14,951 nucleotides of DNA from Thermoleophilia bacterium. Its GTDB lineage: Bacteria > Actinomycetota > Thermoleophilia > Gaiellales > Gaiellaceae. The stretch covers positions 1 to 14,951 of the forward strand of contig JACVRM010000041.1 of NCBI GenBank assembly GCA_014534415.1. The letters are read 5' to 3'. Below the pieces are notes generated by a model that saw only the letters and a list, made by a program, of their open reading frames with translations, did no database searches and was not told the origin of the DNA. Position numbers and translations under genes: made by a program. Of the stretch, positions 7,227 to 14,296 are shown piece after piece (position 1 is the stretch's first letter; every line of letters begins with the position of its first letter).

Positions 7227-8203
7227 ACGAGCACTCCCGCGAGCCGTAGCCCGGCCGTCTCGTCGAGCCCCAGCGCGAGGTTCGCGTTCTGCACCGCCTG
7301 GCCGGCCGCACCCTTGCCGAGGTTGTCCAGCGCGCAGACGACGACCGCGCGCCCCGTCGCTCGGTCCTCGAACAGCGCGAGCTCGGCCGCGTCCGTCCCC
7401 TGCACGCGCGCAAGCTCCGGCGCGACGCCGACCGGCAGGACGCGGACGACCGGCGTCGCCCCGTACGCGTCCTCCAGCCGCTCACGCAGGTCCTCGGCGA
7501 GCGCTTGCGCGTAGCAGGTCGCGAGCAGGCCGCGCCGCACAGGCAGGAGGTGCGGGACGAAGCAAACGGGGAAGCCGAGCGCCTGCTCGAGCTCGGGCGC
7601 GTGCTGGTGCCGGCCGACGCGGTACGCCGAGACGTTCTCGAGCACGAACCCCGCGTGCGAGCTCGGCTTCAGCGCGCGCCCTGCGCCCGAGACGCCGGAC
7701 TTCGCGTCCACGACGACGCTCGCCGGCTCGATCGCGTCGGCGAGCGGCGCGAGGGCAAGCAGCGCCGCGGTCGCGTAGCAGCCAGGATTCGCCACGAGCC
7801 GCCCGGCCGGCGGCCAGAGCTCCGGCAACGCGTAGCTCCAGTCGGAGAGGCAGTCGCGCGCCGGGTGCGCGAACCCGTACCACTCCTCATAGAGCGCGGC
7901 GTCGCGGAGCCGGTGCGCGCCCGAGAGGTCGACGACGACGGCGTCGACCGGCGGCTCGAGGGTCGCCGCCTCCTCGTGGCCGAGGCAGCAGAAGACGACG
8001 TCCGCCCCCGCGGCGAGCGCCTCGTCGTTCGTCACGAACGCGGGCAGGCTGCCGTTCAGCCGCACGTCGAGCGCCGAGGCTGGCTCCCCCGCGAGCGAGT
8101 CGGAGCCCAACGCGGCGACCTCGAGCTCCGCGTGCGCGAGCACGCGGTCGAGCGTCTCTTGGCCGGTGTAGCCGGCGCACCCTATGACCGATACCGCGGC
8201 CAC
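7223..8203 (-). CDS. argC: N-acetyl-gamma-glutamyl-phosphate reductase
   Basis: ArgC reduces N-acetylglutamyl phosphate to the semialdehyde with NADPH. The 326-residue protein begins with a Rossmann motif, VSVIGCAGYTGQE (about 5-16), and has the active-site Cys132 in ANPGCYATA. The later SGVSGAGR and the GRHQHAPEL stretch hold the catalytic His (about 191). The start is taken as the GTG at 8203 because the Rossmann strand begins four codons later. The frame continues open upstream only through the operator and the opposing carA gene. A CATAAT sequence ends six bases before this GTG, suggesting a leaderless transcript. It is the first gene of the seven-gene arg operon, divergent from carA with 37 bases between start codons. 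Confidence 0.95.
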   Translation of the reverse strand: MAAVSVIGCAGYTGQETLDRVLAHAELEVAALGSDSLAGEPASALDVRLNGSLPAFVTNDEALAAGADVVFCCLGHEEAATLEPPVDAVVVDLSGAHRLRDAALYEEWYGFAHPARDCLSDWSYALPELWPPAGRLVANPGCYATAALLALAPLADAIEPASVVVDAKSGVSGAGRALKPSSHAGFVLENVSAYRVGRHQHAPELEQALGFPVCFVPHLLPVRRGLLATCYAQALAEDLRERLEDAYGATPVVRVLPVGVAPELARVQGTDAAELALFEDRATGRAVVVCALDNLGKGAAGQAVQNANLALGLDETAGLRLAGVLV

Positions 8204-8217
8204 GTGCGTATTATGCA
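8204..8217. promoter_or_regulatory. ARG-box-like operator, left copy
   Basis: GTGCGTATTATGCA contains TGCGTA-T-TATGCA, an inverted repeat with 5 of 6 pairs matching. Actinobacterial ArgR sites use TGCA-containing half-sites, and the argR gene lies in the operon next door. The site overlaps the argC -10 and touches the argC start codon. The 3-base space between the TGCGT and ATGCA half-sites is one less than in the E. coli ARG box. Confidence 0.6.
8210..8215 (-). promoter_or_regulatory. Predicted -10 element of the argC operon, leaderless
   Basis: Read on the minus strand, CATAAT (one mismatch to TATAAT) ends six bases before the argC GTG, so transcription would start at or next to the start codon. 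A partial -35 (TTTGCA, 4/6) lies 17 bases further upstream at 8233-8238. The -10 sits inside the left ARG-box-like repeat, as expected for a repressor that blocks RNA polymerase. Confidence 0.5.
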
Positions 8218-8222
8218 GAATC

Positions 8223-8236
8223 GTGAGTATGATGCA
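8223..8236. promoter_or_regulatory. ARG-box-like operator, right copy
   Basis: GTGAGTATGATGCA is a direct repeat of the left copy (12 of 14 bases identical) placed 19 bases away, close to two helical turns, as for paired ARG boxes. Its own inverted symmetry is weak (3 of 6 pairs), so it may be the lower-affinity member. It overlaps the carA -10. Confidence 0.55.
8228..8233 (+). promoter_or_regulatory. Predicted -10 element of carAB, leaderless
   Basis: TATGAT (one mismatch to TATAAT) is followed by seven bases and then the carA ATG at 8241, the spacing expected of a leaderless actinobacterial mRNA. No good -35 is seen. TATTAT at 8209-8214 is an alternative -10, which would give an mRNA with a leader of roughly 20 bases. 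The element lies inside the right ARG-box-like repeat. Confidence 0.45.
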
Positions 8237-8240
8237 AACG

Positions 8241-9284
8241 ATGTCCTCCCCAGCGCACCTCGTTCTCGAGGACGGCACCGCCTTTCCAGGCCATGCCGTC
8301 GGTGCGCCCGGAGTCGCCGCCGGCGAGGCCTGCTTCACCACCGCCTCCGCCGGCTACGAGGAGGCCGCAACCGATCCCAGCTACGTCGCGCAGGTGCTCT
8401 GCTTCGCGTACCCGCTCGTGGGCAACTACGGCGTCGACGCCTCGCGGCGCGAGTCGGAGCGGGTGCAGGCGGAGGGAATCGTGATGCGACGTGCGCGGCC
8501 TGCCTGGGCGGCGTGGCTACGCGAGCAGGACGTGGTCGCCCTCGACGGCGTCGATACGCGCGCGCTCGTCCGGAAGATCCGCGACGGCGGCGTCCTCCGC
8601 TGCGCGCTCGGCGAGGCGCCGGTCGCGGAGCTGCACGCGCGCGCGCTGGCCGAGCCGCCGATCGACGGGCGCCCGCTGCCGCGCCGTGTCGGCACTCGCG
8701 AGCACTACAGCGTCGGCGCCGGGCCGCGCGTGACGCTGCTCGACCTCGGGTGCAAGCGCTCGATCCCGGCGCGCCTGGCGACGGCGGGGGTCGAGGTGCT
8801 CGTCGTGCCGGGCGACTGGGACGCGGACGCCGTGCTCGAGACGCGCCCGCGGGCGGTCCTCGTCGGCAACGGCCCCGGCGATCCGGCCGTCTTCACCGAT
8901 CAGATCGAGACGGTCCAGAACCTGCTCGGGCGCGTGCCGCTGTTCGGGATCTGCCTCGGGCACCAGCTGCTCGGGCTCGCGCTCGGCCTGGAAACCTTCA
9001 AGCTCCCCTTCGGCCACCGAGGCGCGAACCATCCCGTCCGCGACGTCCGCAGCGGCCGCGTGCTCGTGACCGTCCAGAACCACGGGTACGCCGTCGCGGC
9101 CTCGGACGACGTCGAGGTCACGCACCTCTCGCTCAACGACGGAACCGTCGAGGGGCTCGCGGGCGAGGACTTCGCGAGCGTCCAGTTCCATCCGGAGGCC
9201 GCGCCCGGGCCGCTCGACGCGCTGCCCTTCTTCGACCGGATCGGCGAGGCGTGCCGAAGCGCACGGATCTCCGCTCGGTCCTGA
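8241..9284 (+). CDS. carA: Carbamoyl-phosphate synthase small subunit (glutaminase)
   Basis: CarA hydrolyses glutamine and feeds ammonia through a tunnel to CarB. The 347-residue protein has the CPSase small-chain N-terminal domain (LVLEDGTAFPG, GEACFTTASAGYEE, DPSYVAQ, YPLVGNYGV). A class I glutamine amidotransferase domain follows from about residue 165, with nucleophile Cys238 in FGICLGHQLL and the His317-Glu319 pair in VQFHPEA. It is about 35 residues shorter than the E. coli subunit. The ATG at 8241 was chosen because the family start (short, then LVLEDG) follows and because of the -10 spacing. In-frame ATGs at 8229 and 8232 lie within the operator. The 3' end overlaps carB by 34 bases. 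Its divergence from argC over a shared ArgR-type operator points to arginine-linked control. Confidence 0.95.
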   Translation: MSSPAHLVLEDGTAFPGHAVGAPGVAAGEACFTTASAGYEEAATDPSYVAQVLCFAYPLVGNYGVDASRRESERVQAEGIVMRRARPAWAAWLREQDVVALDGVDTRALVRKIRDGGVLRCALGEAPVAELHARALAEPPIDGRPLPRRVGTREHYSVGAGPRVTLLDLGCKRSIPARLATAGVEVLVVPGDWDADAVLETRPRAVLVGNGPGDPAVFTDQIETVQNLLGRVPLFGICLGHQLLGLALGLETFKLPFGHRGANHPVRDVRSGRVLVTVQNHGYAVAASDDVEVTHLSLNDGTVEGLAGEDFASVQFHPEAAPGPLDALPFFDRIGEACRSARISARS

Positions 9285-11962
9285 TCGTCGGCTCCGGGCC
9301 GATCCGCATCGGCCAGGCGTGCGAGTTCGACTACGCGGGGTCGCAGGCGTGCCGCGTCCTGCGCCGCGGGGGCTACCGCGTGGTCCTCGTCAACTCGAAC
9401 CCCGCGACGATCATGACCGACGCCGAGTGGTCCGACGCGACGTACCTCGAGCCGCTCGACGCGGAGTCGGTCGCAGAGGTGATCGAGCGCGAGCGGCCAG
9501 ACGCGCTGCTGCCCACGCTGGGCGGTCAGACGGCGCTCAACCTCGCGGTCGAGCTCCACGACGCCGGCGTCCTCGACCGCTACGGCGTCGAGTTGATCGG
9601 CGCGAGCGTCGACGCGATCCGGCGCGCGGAGGACCGGCTCGCGTTTCGCAACACGATCTCAGCGGCGGGTCTGCCCGTCGTCGAGAGCCGGATCGTGAGC
9701 TCGGCGGACGACCTCGAGGGGCTACCGCTGCCGGCGATCGTCCGCCCTGCGTTCACGCTCGGCGGAACCGGCGGCGGCCTCGCGCGCACGCGCGACGAGC
9801 TGGCGGTCGCCGTCCGGCACGGGCTCGCGGCCAGCCCCATCGGTCAGGTCCTGGTGGAGCGCTCGCTCGAGGGGTGGCAGGAGCACGAGCTCGAAGTAAT
9901 GGTCGACGCGGCCGGGAACTGCGTCGTCGTCTGCTCGATCGAGAACCTCGACCGCATGGGCGTCCACACGGGCGACTCGTGGACGGTGGCGCCGCAACAG
10001 ACGCTGCCGGACACGGAGTTCCAGCGACTGCGCGAGGCGGCGTTCGCGTGCGCCCGCGCCGTGGGCGTCGCGACCGGCGGCGCGAACGTGCAGTTCGCGT
10101 ACGAGCCCGAGACGCGCGAGCTCGCCGTAATCGAAATGAACCCGCGCGTCTCGCGTTCCTCGGCGCTCGCGTCCAAGGCGACCGGCTTCCCGATCGCGAA
10201 GCTGGCGGCGCTGCTCGCGATCGGGTACACGCTCGACGAGCTGCCGAACGACATCACCGGCCGGACGACCGCCGCGTTCGAGCCCGCGCTCGACTACGTG
10301 GCGGTGAAGGCGCCGCGATTCGACTTTGCGAAGTTCCCGGCCGCGGAGCGGCGACTCGGCAGCGAGATGCGCGCGGTCGGCGAGGCGCTCGGCCTAGGGC
10401 GAACGTTCGCCGAGGCGTTCCTCAAGGCGCTCGAGGGGCGGGAAGACGCGCCCGCGAAGCTCGACCTCTCCCGCCGTGGCGAGCCGGTTCCGGAGCGGTG
10501 GGATCTCCTGCTCGAGGCGGCACGACAGGGGCTCGACCTGCCTGGGATCCACACGTACTTTGCGGATGAGCTGCGCGCGATCGCGGACGCCGAGCGCATG
10601 CTGCGGACGAGCGGCGACGTCGGGGCCGCGAAGCGGTTCGGGCTCCCGGATGCGGCCGTCGCGCGCGTGCTCGGCCTGACGGAGGACGACGTCCGCGCGC
10701 GACGGCCGCTTCCCGGCCGGCTCGCGGTCGACTCGTGCGCGGCGGAGTTCGAGGCGCGGACGCCGTACTTCTACCTCTCGTACGAAGGCTCGGACGCCGT
10801 CGTGCCGCCGCGGCGTCCGGCAGTCGTCGTCTTGGGGTCCGGGCCGAACCGGATCGGCCAGGGAATCGAGTTCGACTACTGCTGTTCGCGCGCCGCGCAC
10901 GCGTTTCGCGCGCTCGGGTACGACGCCGTGCTCGTCAACTCGAACCCCGAAACGGTCTCGACGGACTACGACACATCCGACCGCCTGTACCTCGAGCCGC
11001 TCACGCCCGAGCGCGTGCTGGACGTCTGCCGGCTCGAGAACCCAGTCGGCGTCGCGGTCACATTCGGCGGGCAGACGCCACTTCGGCTCGCGCCGACGCT
11101 CGCCGCGGCGGACGTACCGCTCCTCGGGAACCCGCTCGGCGCGATCGAGGCGGCGGAGCACCGCGGCCGCTTCGGGGCGCTCCTCGCCGACCTCGGGGCG
11201 CGCGCCCCGACGTGGGGTGTCGCCGCCACGACGGAGGAGGCGCGCGCGCTCGCCGAACGGATCGGGTACCCGGTCCTCGTCCGGCCGCACGACGTCCTCG
11301 GCGGGCAGGGCATGCGCGTCGCGCGGACGGCGGACGAGCTCGTCCTCGACGCGCCGGCGCTCGTCGACCGCTTCCTCGCGGGAGCAATCGAGCTGGACGT
11401 CGACGCGCTCTGCGACGGCGAGACGGCATGGGTCGCCGGCGTCCTCGAGCACGTCGAGCCGGCGGGCATCCACTCCGGCGACTCGGCCTGCGTCCTGCCC
11501 CCGCCGTCGCTGACGCCGACGCTCGAGGAGGAAGTTCGAGCACTCGCGGCGTCGATCGCGGGCGGTCTCGGCGCGCGCGGGCTCCTCAACCTCCAGCTCG
11601 CGCTGCACGAGGGCGAGCTGTACGTGCTCGAGGCGAACCCGCGCGCCTCGCGCACGGTCCCGTTTCTGGCGAAGGCGACCGCGACGCCGCTCGTCGACCA
11701 CGCGTGCCGGCTGATGCTCGGCGCGTCGCTCGCAGAGCTCGACCTTCCCGAGCGCGCCGAGCCGTCGCGCGCGTGGGCGAAGGAGGCGGTCTTCCCGAGC
11801 GAGCGCTTCGCCGAGGCATCGAAGCGCGGGCCTGAGATGCGCTCGACCGGGGAGGTGATGGCCGGCGGACGAACGCCGGGCGAGGCGTACGCGCGTGCGC
11901 TTCGCGCCGCCGGCCGCTCCCGGCGCGGCGGCTTCGTCGGCGACCCGTTGCAGAGCCGCTAA
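9251..11962 (+). CDS. carB: Carbamoyl-phosphate synthase large subunit lacking the C-terminal allosteric domain
   Basis: CarB makes carbamoyl phosphate from bicarbonate, ammonia and two ATP. The start is GTG at 9251, giving MPKRTDLRSVLIVGSGPI, which lines up with the canonical N-terminus. It lies 34 bases inside carA. The first ATP-grasp half (carboxyphosphate, about 1-370) has GQACEFDYAGSQA, LVNSNPATIMTD, VRPAFTLGGTGGG and EMNPRVSRSSALASKATGFP. A linker/oligomerisation region follows. The second half starts about residue 520 (VLGSGPNRIGQGIEFDYCC) and has NSNPETVSTDYDTSDRLYLE, VTFGGQTPL and EANPRASRTVPF. The usual second-half RPSYVLGGRAM reads RPHDVLGGQGM here. After GPEMRSTGEVMAGGRTPGEA (about 860-880) the protein ends within some 25 residues, 903 in all against 1073 in E. 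coli. The MGS-like domain that binds UMP and ornithine is therefore missing. The next 135 bases hold no displaced copy, so a simple frameshift does not explain it. Confidence 0.95.
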   Translation: MPKRTDLRSVLIVGSGPIRIGQACEFDYAGSQACRVLRRGGYRVVLVNSNPATIMTDAEWSDATYLEPLDAESVAEVIERERPDALLPTLGGQTALNLAVELHDAGVLDRYGVELIGASVDAIRRAEDRLAFRNTISAAGLPVVESRIVSSADDLEGLPLPAIVRPAFTLGGTGGGLARTRDELAVAVRHGLAASPIGQVLVERSLEGWQEHELEVMVDAAGNCVVVCSIENLDRMGVHTGDSWTVAPQQTLPDTEFQRLREAAFACARAVGVATGGANVQFAYEPETRELAVIEMNPRVSRSSALASKATGFPIAKLAALLAIGYTLDELPNDITGRTTAAFEPALDYVAVKAPRFDFAKFPAAERRLGSEMRAVGEALGLGRTFAEAFLKALEGREDAPAKLDLSRRGEPVPERWDLLLEAARQGLDLPGIHTYFADELRAIADAERMLRTSGDVGAAKRFGLPDAAVARVLGLTEDDVRARRPLPGRLAVDSCAAEFEARTPYFYLSYEGSDAVVPPRRPAVVVLGSGPNRIGQGIEFDYCCSRAAHAFRALGYDAVLVNSNPETVSTDYDTSDRLYLEPLTPERVLDVCRLENPVGVAVTFGGQTPLRLAPTLAAADVPLLGNPLGAIEAAEHRGRFGALLADLGARAPTWGVAATTEEARALAERIGYPVLVRPHDVLGGQGMRVARTADELVLDAPALVDRFLAGAIELDVDALCDGETAWVAGVLEHVEPAGIHSGDSACVLPPPSLTPTLEEEVRALAASIAGGLGARGLLNLQLALHEGELYVLEANPRASRTVPFLAKATATPLVDHACRLMLGASLAELDLPERAEPSRAWAKEAVFPSERFAEASKRGPEMRSTGEVMAGGRTPGEAYARALRAAGRSRRGGFVGDPLQSR

Positions 11963-12097
11963 AGACGAAGGCCGCGATGATCAGGCCGTCCCGGCGTTAC
12001 GCTGTGCCCGGCGTCATCTGATGCACGGGCTTTCGTCCCGCATCGCTCCCGTGGCCGGCGACCCGGTTGGAAGGCGCGCAGGAGCAAGAAGAGGCAC
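11963..12097 (+). other. Intergenic region between carB and the hydrolase gene, possible hairpins
   Basis: These 135 bases contain no open frame of note and no MGS-domain remnant of carB. Two overlapping, mutually exclusive hairpins can be drawn. One is GATGC-(AC)-GGG with CCCGCATC at 12020-12044 (8 pairs, a 2-base bulge, loop CTTTCGT). The other is GCCCG with CGGGC at 12006-12030. Neither is followed by a T run, so a terminator is only a possibility. The last 15 bases carry the Shine-Dalgarno of the next gene. Confidence 0.35.
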
Positions 12098-13003
12098 ATG
12101 CACATCGAGGTAAACGGGACATGCCTGTGGTTCGACGTCGACGGCCTCGCGCTCGTTCCCGACGGCGCGGCGATGCGCGAGCGGCCGACCGTCGTGCTCT
12201 TGCACGGCGGGCCGGGGAGTTTCGACCACTCCTATTTCAAGCCCGACTTCGCGCGGCTGTCACAGGAAGCGCAGGTGATCTACATGGACCTGCGCGGACA
12301 TGGCCGCTCCGAGTGGGGCGACCCGGCGAGCTGGGGCTTCGAGGTATGTGCCGACGACCTCCGTGCGTTCTGCGACACCCTGGGTATCGCCCGGCCGGTC
12401 GTCTACGGACACTCGCTCGGCGGCTACGTCGCGATGGTCTACGCGGCCCGCCACCCCGGCCATGCAGGGGCGCTGGTGCTGCAGTCCACGAACGCCCGCT
12501 TCGACCTGGGCCGAATCGTCGAGGCGTTCCGCCGAGCCGGAGGCGACGAGGTGGCCGACATCGTAGAGCGCGTGTACGGAGGCGATCGTCGATCGGTGAC
12601 CGCGGAGGAGTGGGCCCGCTGCTGGAGCCTGTTCGGTCCCTGGGTGACTGGTGACCAGGAGAAGGCCCGCACGATCGTCAACCGGGAGATCAATGCGCCA
12701 GGTCTCGAACTGATGCGCGGGTTCGACGTGCTCGATCAGCTCGCTCGCATCGACTGTCCGACGCTGGTCTGCGTCGGCGAGCTCGACCCCATCACCCCGG
12801 TAGCCGCCGCCCGCGAGATCGTCGACGCGCTCCCCGACGGGGGCGCGCGGCTCGCTCTGATCGAGCGAGCGGGCCACTTCCCCTGGAAGGACGCGCCCGA
12901 CCGCTATTGGCCGCTCGTCACCGAGTTCGTGGCAACCGCGACGGCGGCCCGGATGGACTCGGGGCGCAGCGCGAGCGTGCAGGGATCGAGTGCAACGCCG
13001 TGA
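12098..13003 (+). CDS. Alpha/beta hydrolase, prolyl-aminopeptidase-like (S33 type)
   Basis: This 301-residue alpha/beta-hydrolase-fold protein has the HGGPG oxyanion motif (36-40) typical of prolyl iminopeptidase-type enzymes, and YMDLRGHGRSEW at 62-73. The nucleophile elbow is GHSLGG (104-109, Ser106), the acid is Asp220 in CVGELDPITP, and the catalytic His is His250 in ERAGHFPWKD, so the triad is complete. A cap region lies between about 130 and 200. No signal peptide is seen, so it is probably cytoplasmic. The ATG at 12098 is preceded by AAGAGG at a good distance. It may be a peptidase, an esterase or an epoxide/lactone hydrolase, and sequence alone does not decide. It follows carB by 135 bases on the same strand but has its own ribosome site and no evident functional tie to arginine synthesis. 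It ends 16 bases from the convergent channel gene. Confidence 0.85.
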   Translation: MHIEVNGTCLWFDVDGLALVPDGAAMRERPTVVLLHGGPGSFDHSYFKPDFARLSQEAQVIYMDLRGHGRSEWGDPASWGFEVCADDLRAFCDTLGIARPVVYGHSLGGYVAMVYAARHPGHAGALVLQSTNARFDLGRIVEAFRRAGGDEVADIVERVYGGDRRSVTAEEWARCWSLFGPWVTGDQEKARTIVNREINAPGLELMRGFDVLDQLARIDCPTLVCVGELDPITPVAAAREIVDALPDGGARLALIERAGHFPWKDAPDRYWPLVTEFVATATAARMDSGRSASVQGSSATP

Positions 13004-13022
13004 GCTGCACGGTCGGAGCTCA
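13001..13022. terminator. Inverted repeat joining two convergent stop codons, possible bidirectional terminator
   Basis: TGAGCT (13001-13006) and AGCTCA (13017-13022) are perfect inverted arms around a 10-base loop. Each arm contains the TGA stop of one of the two converging genes. There is no T tract, so the role as a terminator is weakly supported. Confidence 0.25.
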
Positions 13023-13916
13023 TGCCGGGACCTGCTTGCGGTCGACCTGCTCGTCGTCGATGTCGACCGTGTGATCGACGGCGTACGCGGCGAGCGCGCG
13101 CGCAGGCTCGATCTCGGCGTGGCCGAGGAAGTCCCGCCCGATCGCGTGCGCGAGGTCGTCGACGGCGATGCGCACCGTCGTCGCGGCAAGCCGCTCGTCC
13201 GCGTCTACGGCTGCCTCGTACTCGAGCGCGAGCCGCCTCAAGACGGGAAGCGCAGCCGGAAGGCTGGAGCGCAGGTCCGGTGCATGGAAGAAGTAGATGA
13301 CCGGGTGGTGGACGAAGTCCATCCGGACCTCGAGCGTCCGGTCGGCGAAGTCGTGGAACATGTGCGCGGCACTGGCGTCGGGAACGCGCTCGCGCGCTTC
13401 CACGAACGTGTTCACGGCCACCGCAAGGCGGCGAAGCCGGGTGAGCGCGGGATAGATCGAGAGCACCCAGGAGATCACGGCCGTCAGGAGGATGAAGCCG
13501 ACGATCGCCTCGATAGGCGTGACCACCCGGAACAGCGACGTCGCCGGCGTGATCTCGCCGTAACCGAGCGTCGCGAGCGTGACGAACGAGAAGTAGAGCG
13601 CGTCCACGAACCCGCTGTGCGCGGCGGGGTCGAGATTCTGGAAAACGAAGTCCGTCTCGAGGTGCGGCCAGACGACGAGCGCGAACCCAATGCCGAGCAG
13701 GCCTGCCCAGACCACGATCACGCTCACCATCCCGAGCGGCCCAGCCAGCACGAGCAGCGACCTTCTCCGGTCGATCCGCTTGACGAGCCGCCACGTCGCG
13801 CCGACGACCGCGCGCGTCAACCACCCCTCTCCGGTCGGGTGGAAGAGCGTGTGGAAAATCTCGCGCAGACCGATAAACACGAGCCCGACGCCGGCCGCGG
13901 AGATCACCCACGCCAC
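13020..13916 (-). CDS. Potassium-channel-family membrane protein (Ion_trans_2-like)
   Basis: This 298-residue integral membrane protein has a first hydrophobic helix about 2-20 (AWVISAAGVGLVFIGL) and a second about 54-84. A re-entrant pore region follows (DALYFSFVTLATLGYGEITP, about 105-124) and then a third helix about 127-153. TLGYGE matches the K+-channel selectivity filter (TVGYGD type), with Leu for Val and Glu for Asp. The last 145 residues are predicted cytoplasmic and helical. No Rossmann GxGxxG was seen, so they are not an obvious RCK/TrkA-N ligand domain. The start is GTG at 13916. TAGGGT, a TANNNT-type -10, lies six bases upstream, which suggests a leaderless mRNA. Conduction of K+ is inferred from the filter alone. 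It is convergent with the hydrolase and divergent from the small gene at 13991. Confidence 0.82.
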   Translation of the reverse strand: MAWVISAAGVGLVFIGLREIFHTLFHPTGEGWLTRAVVGATWRLVKRIDRRRSLLVLAGPLGMVSVIVVWAGLLGIGFALVVWPHLETDFVFQNLDPAAHSGFVDALYFSFVTLATLGYGEITPATSLFRVVTPIEAIVGFILLTAVISWVLSIYPALTRLRRLAVAVNTFVEARERVPDASAAHMFHDFADRTLEVRMDFVHHPVIYFFHAPDLRSSLPAALPVLRRLALEYEAAVDADERLAATTVRIAVDDLAHAIGRDFLGHAEIEPARALAAYAVDHTVDIDDEQVDRKQVPA

Positions 13917-13922
13917 GGCTCG

Positions 13923-13928
13923 ACCCTA
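13923..13928 (-). promoter_or_regulatory. Predicted leaderless -10 element of the channel gene
   Basis: On the minus strand TAGGGT fits the actinobacterial TANNNT -10 pattern and ends six bases before the GTG start, the same geometry as at argC. No clear -35 is seen. Such short motifs arise by chance, so this is a prediction from position. Confidence 0.35.
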
Positions 13929-13990
13929 TCTGCGCGCCGCGCCCGCACGCTGCACGCTCTGCTCGACGGCAGCCACCGTGATAGAGCTAC

Positions 13991-14296
13991 GTGCGCGGAC
14001 TCTTCAGGGGAGGCGCACGAATCGCCGAAATCAGGATAAGCCGCTTGGGCGACCGCCGCTTCCGGGTGCAGGTGCGGAACGGCAAAGGCGAGACGACGCA
14101 CGAGGTGACGGTGCCGCAACGGCTCGGAGACGAGCTGAACGTTCGCGACGACGAACTCGAGCGCATCGTGCGCGAGTCGTTCCGCTTCCTGCTCGAGCGG
14201 GAGGCCGCTGCCTCGATCCTGGCTGAATTCTCACTGGACGAAATCTCGCGCTACTTCCCCGAGTACCGTGGCGAGCTGGCACGCCGGCTCGCGTGA
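13991..14296 (+). CDS. Small uncharacterised protein, translationally coupled to a cupin protein
   Basis: I do not recognise a named family for this 101-residue protein. It starts with basic, Arg-rich residues (RGLFRGGARIAEIRISRLGDRRFRV), followed by a predicted beta-rich part (FRVQVRNGKGETTHEVTVP). An acidic helical C-terminal half follows, including RIVRESFRFLLEREAAASIL and EISRYFPEYRGEL. It has no membrane segment or signal peptide. The GTG at 13991 is the only early start that includes the first strand. No clear Shine-Dalgarno precedes it, and the true start could be a little different. Its stop overlaps the next gene's GTG (GTGA), which supports it being real and co-expressed. Codon use is like its neighbours, with strong third-position GC. 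Confidence 0.7.
   Translation: MRGLFRGGARIAEIRISRLGDRRFRVQVRNGKGETTHEVTVPQRLGDELNVRDDELERIVRESFRFLLEREAAASILAEFSLDEISRYFPEYRGELARRLA

Noticed and set aside
8229..8240. Alternative carA starts at ATG 8229 and 8232
   Set aside because: They lie inside the right operator repeat and add only MMQT or MQT before the family-like start at 8241. The -10 spacing also favours 8241.
7505..9250. Upstream extension of the carB frame to 7505
   Set aside because: The extension runs antisense through argC and out of frame through carA. The conserved CarB N-terminus begins at GTG 9251.
12067..12654. 195-codon plus-strand frame overlapping the alpha/beta hydrolase
   Set aside because: It is an Arg-rich out-of-frame shadow. 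The hydrolase frame has a complete catalytic triad and a Shine-Dalgarno.
12990..14039. 349-codon plus-strand frame opposite the channel gene
   Set aside because: It is an antisense, Arg/Asp/Glu-rich low-complexity translation. The minus frame shows membrane helices and a selectivity filter.
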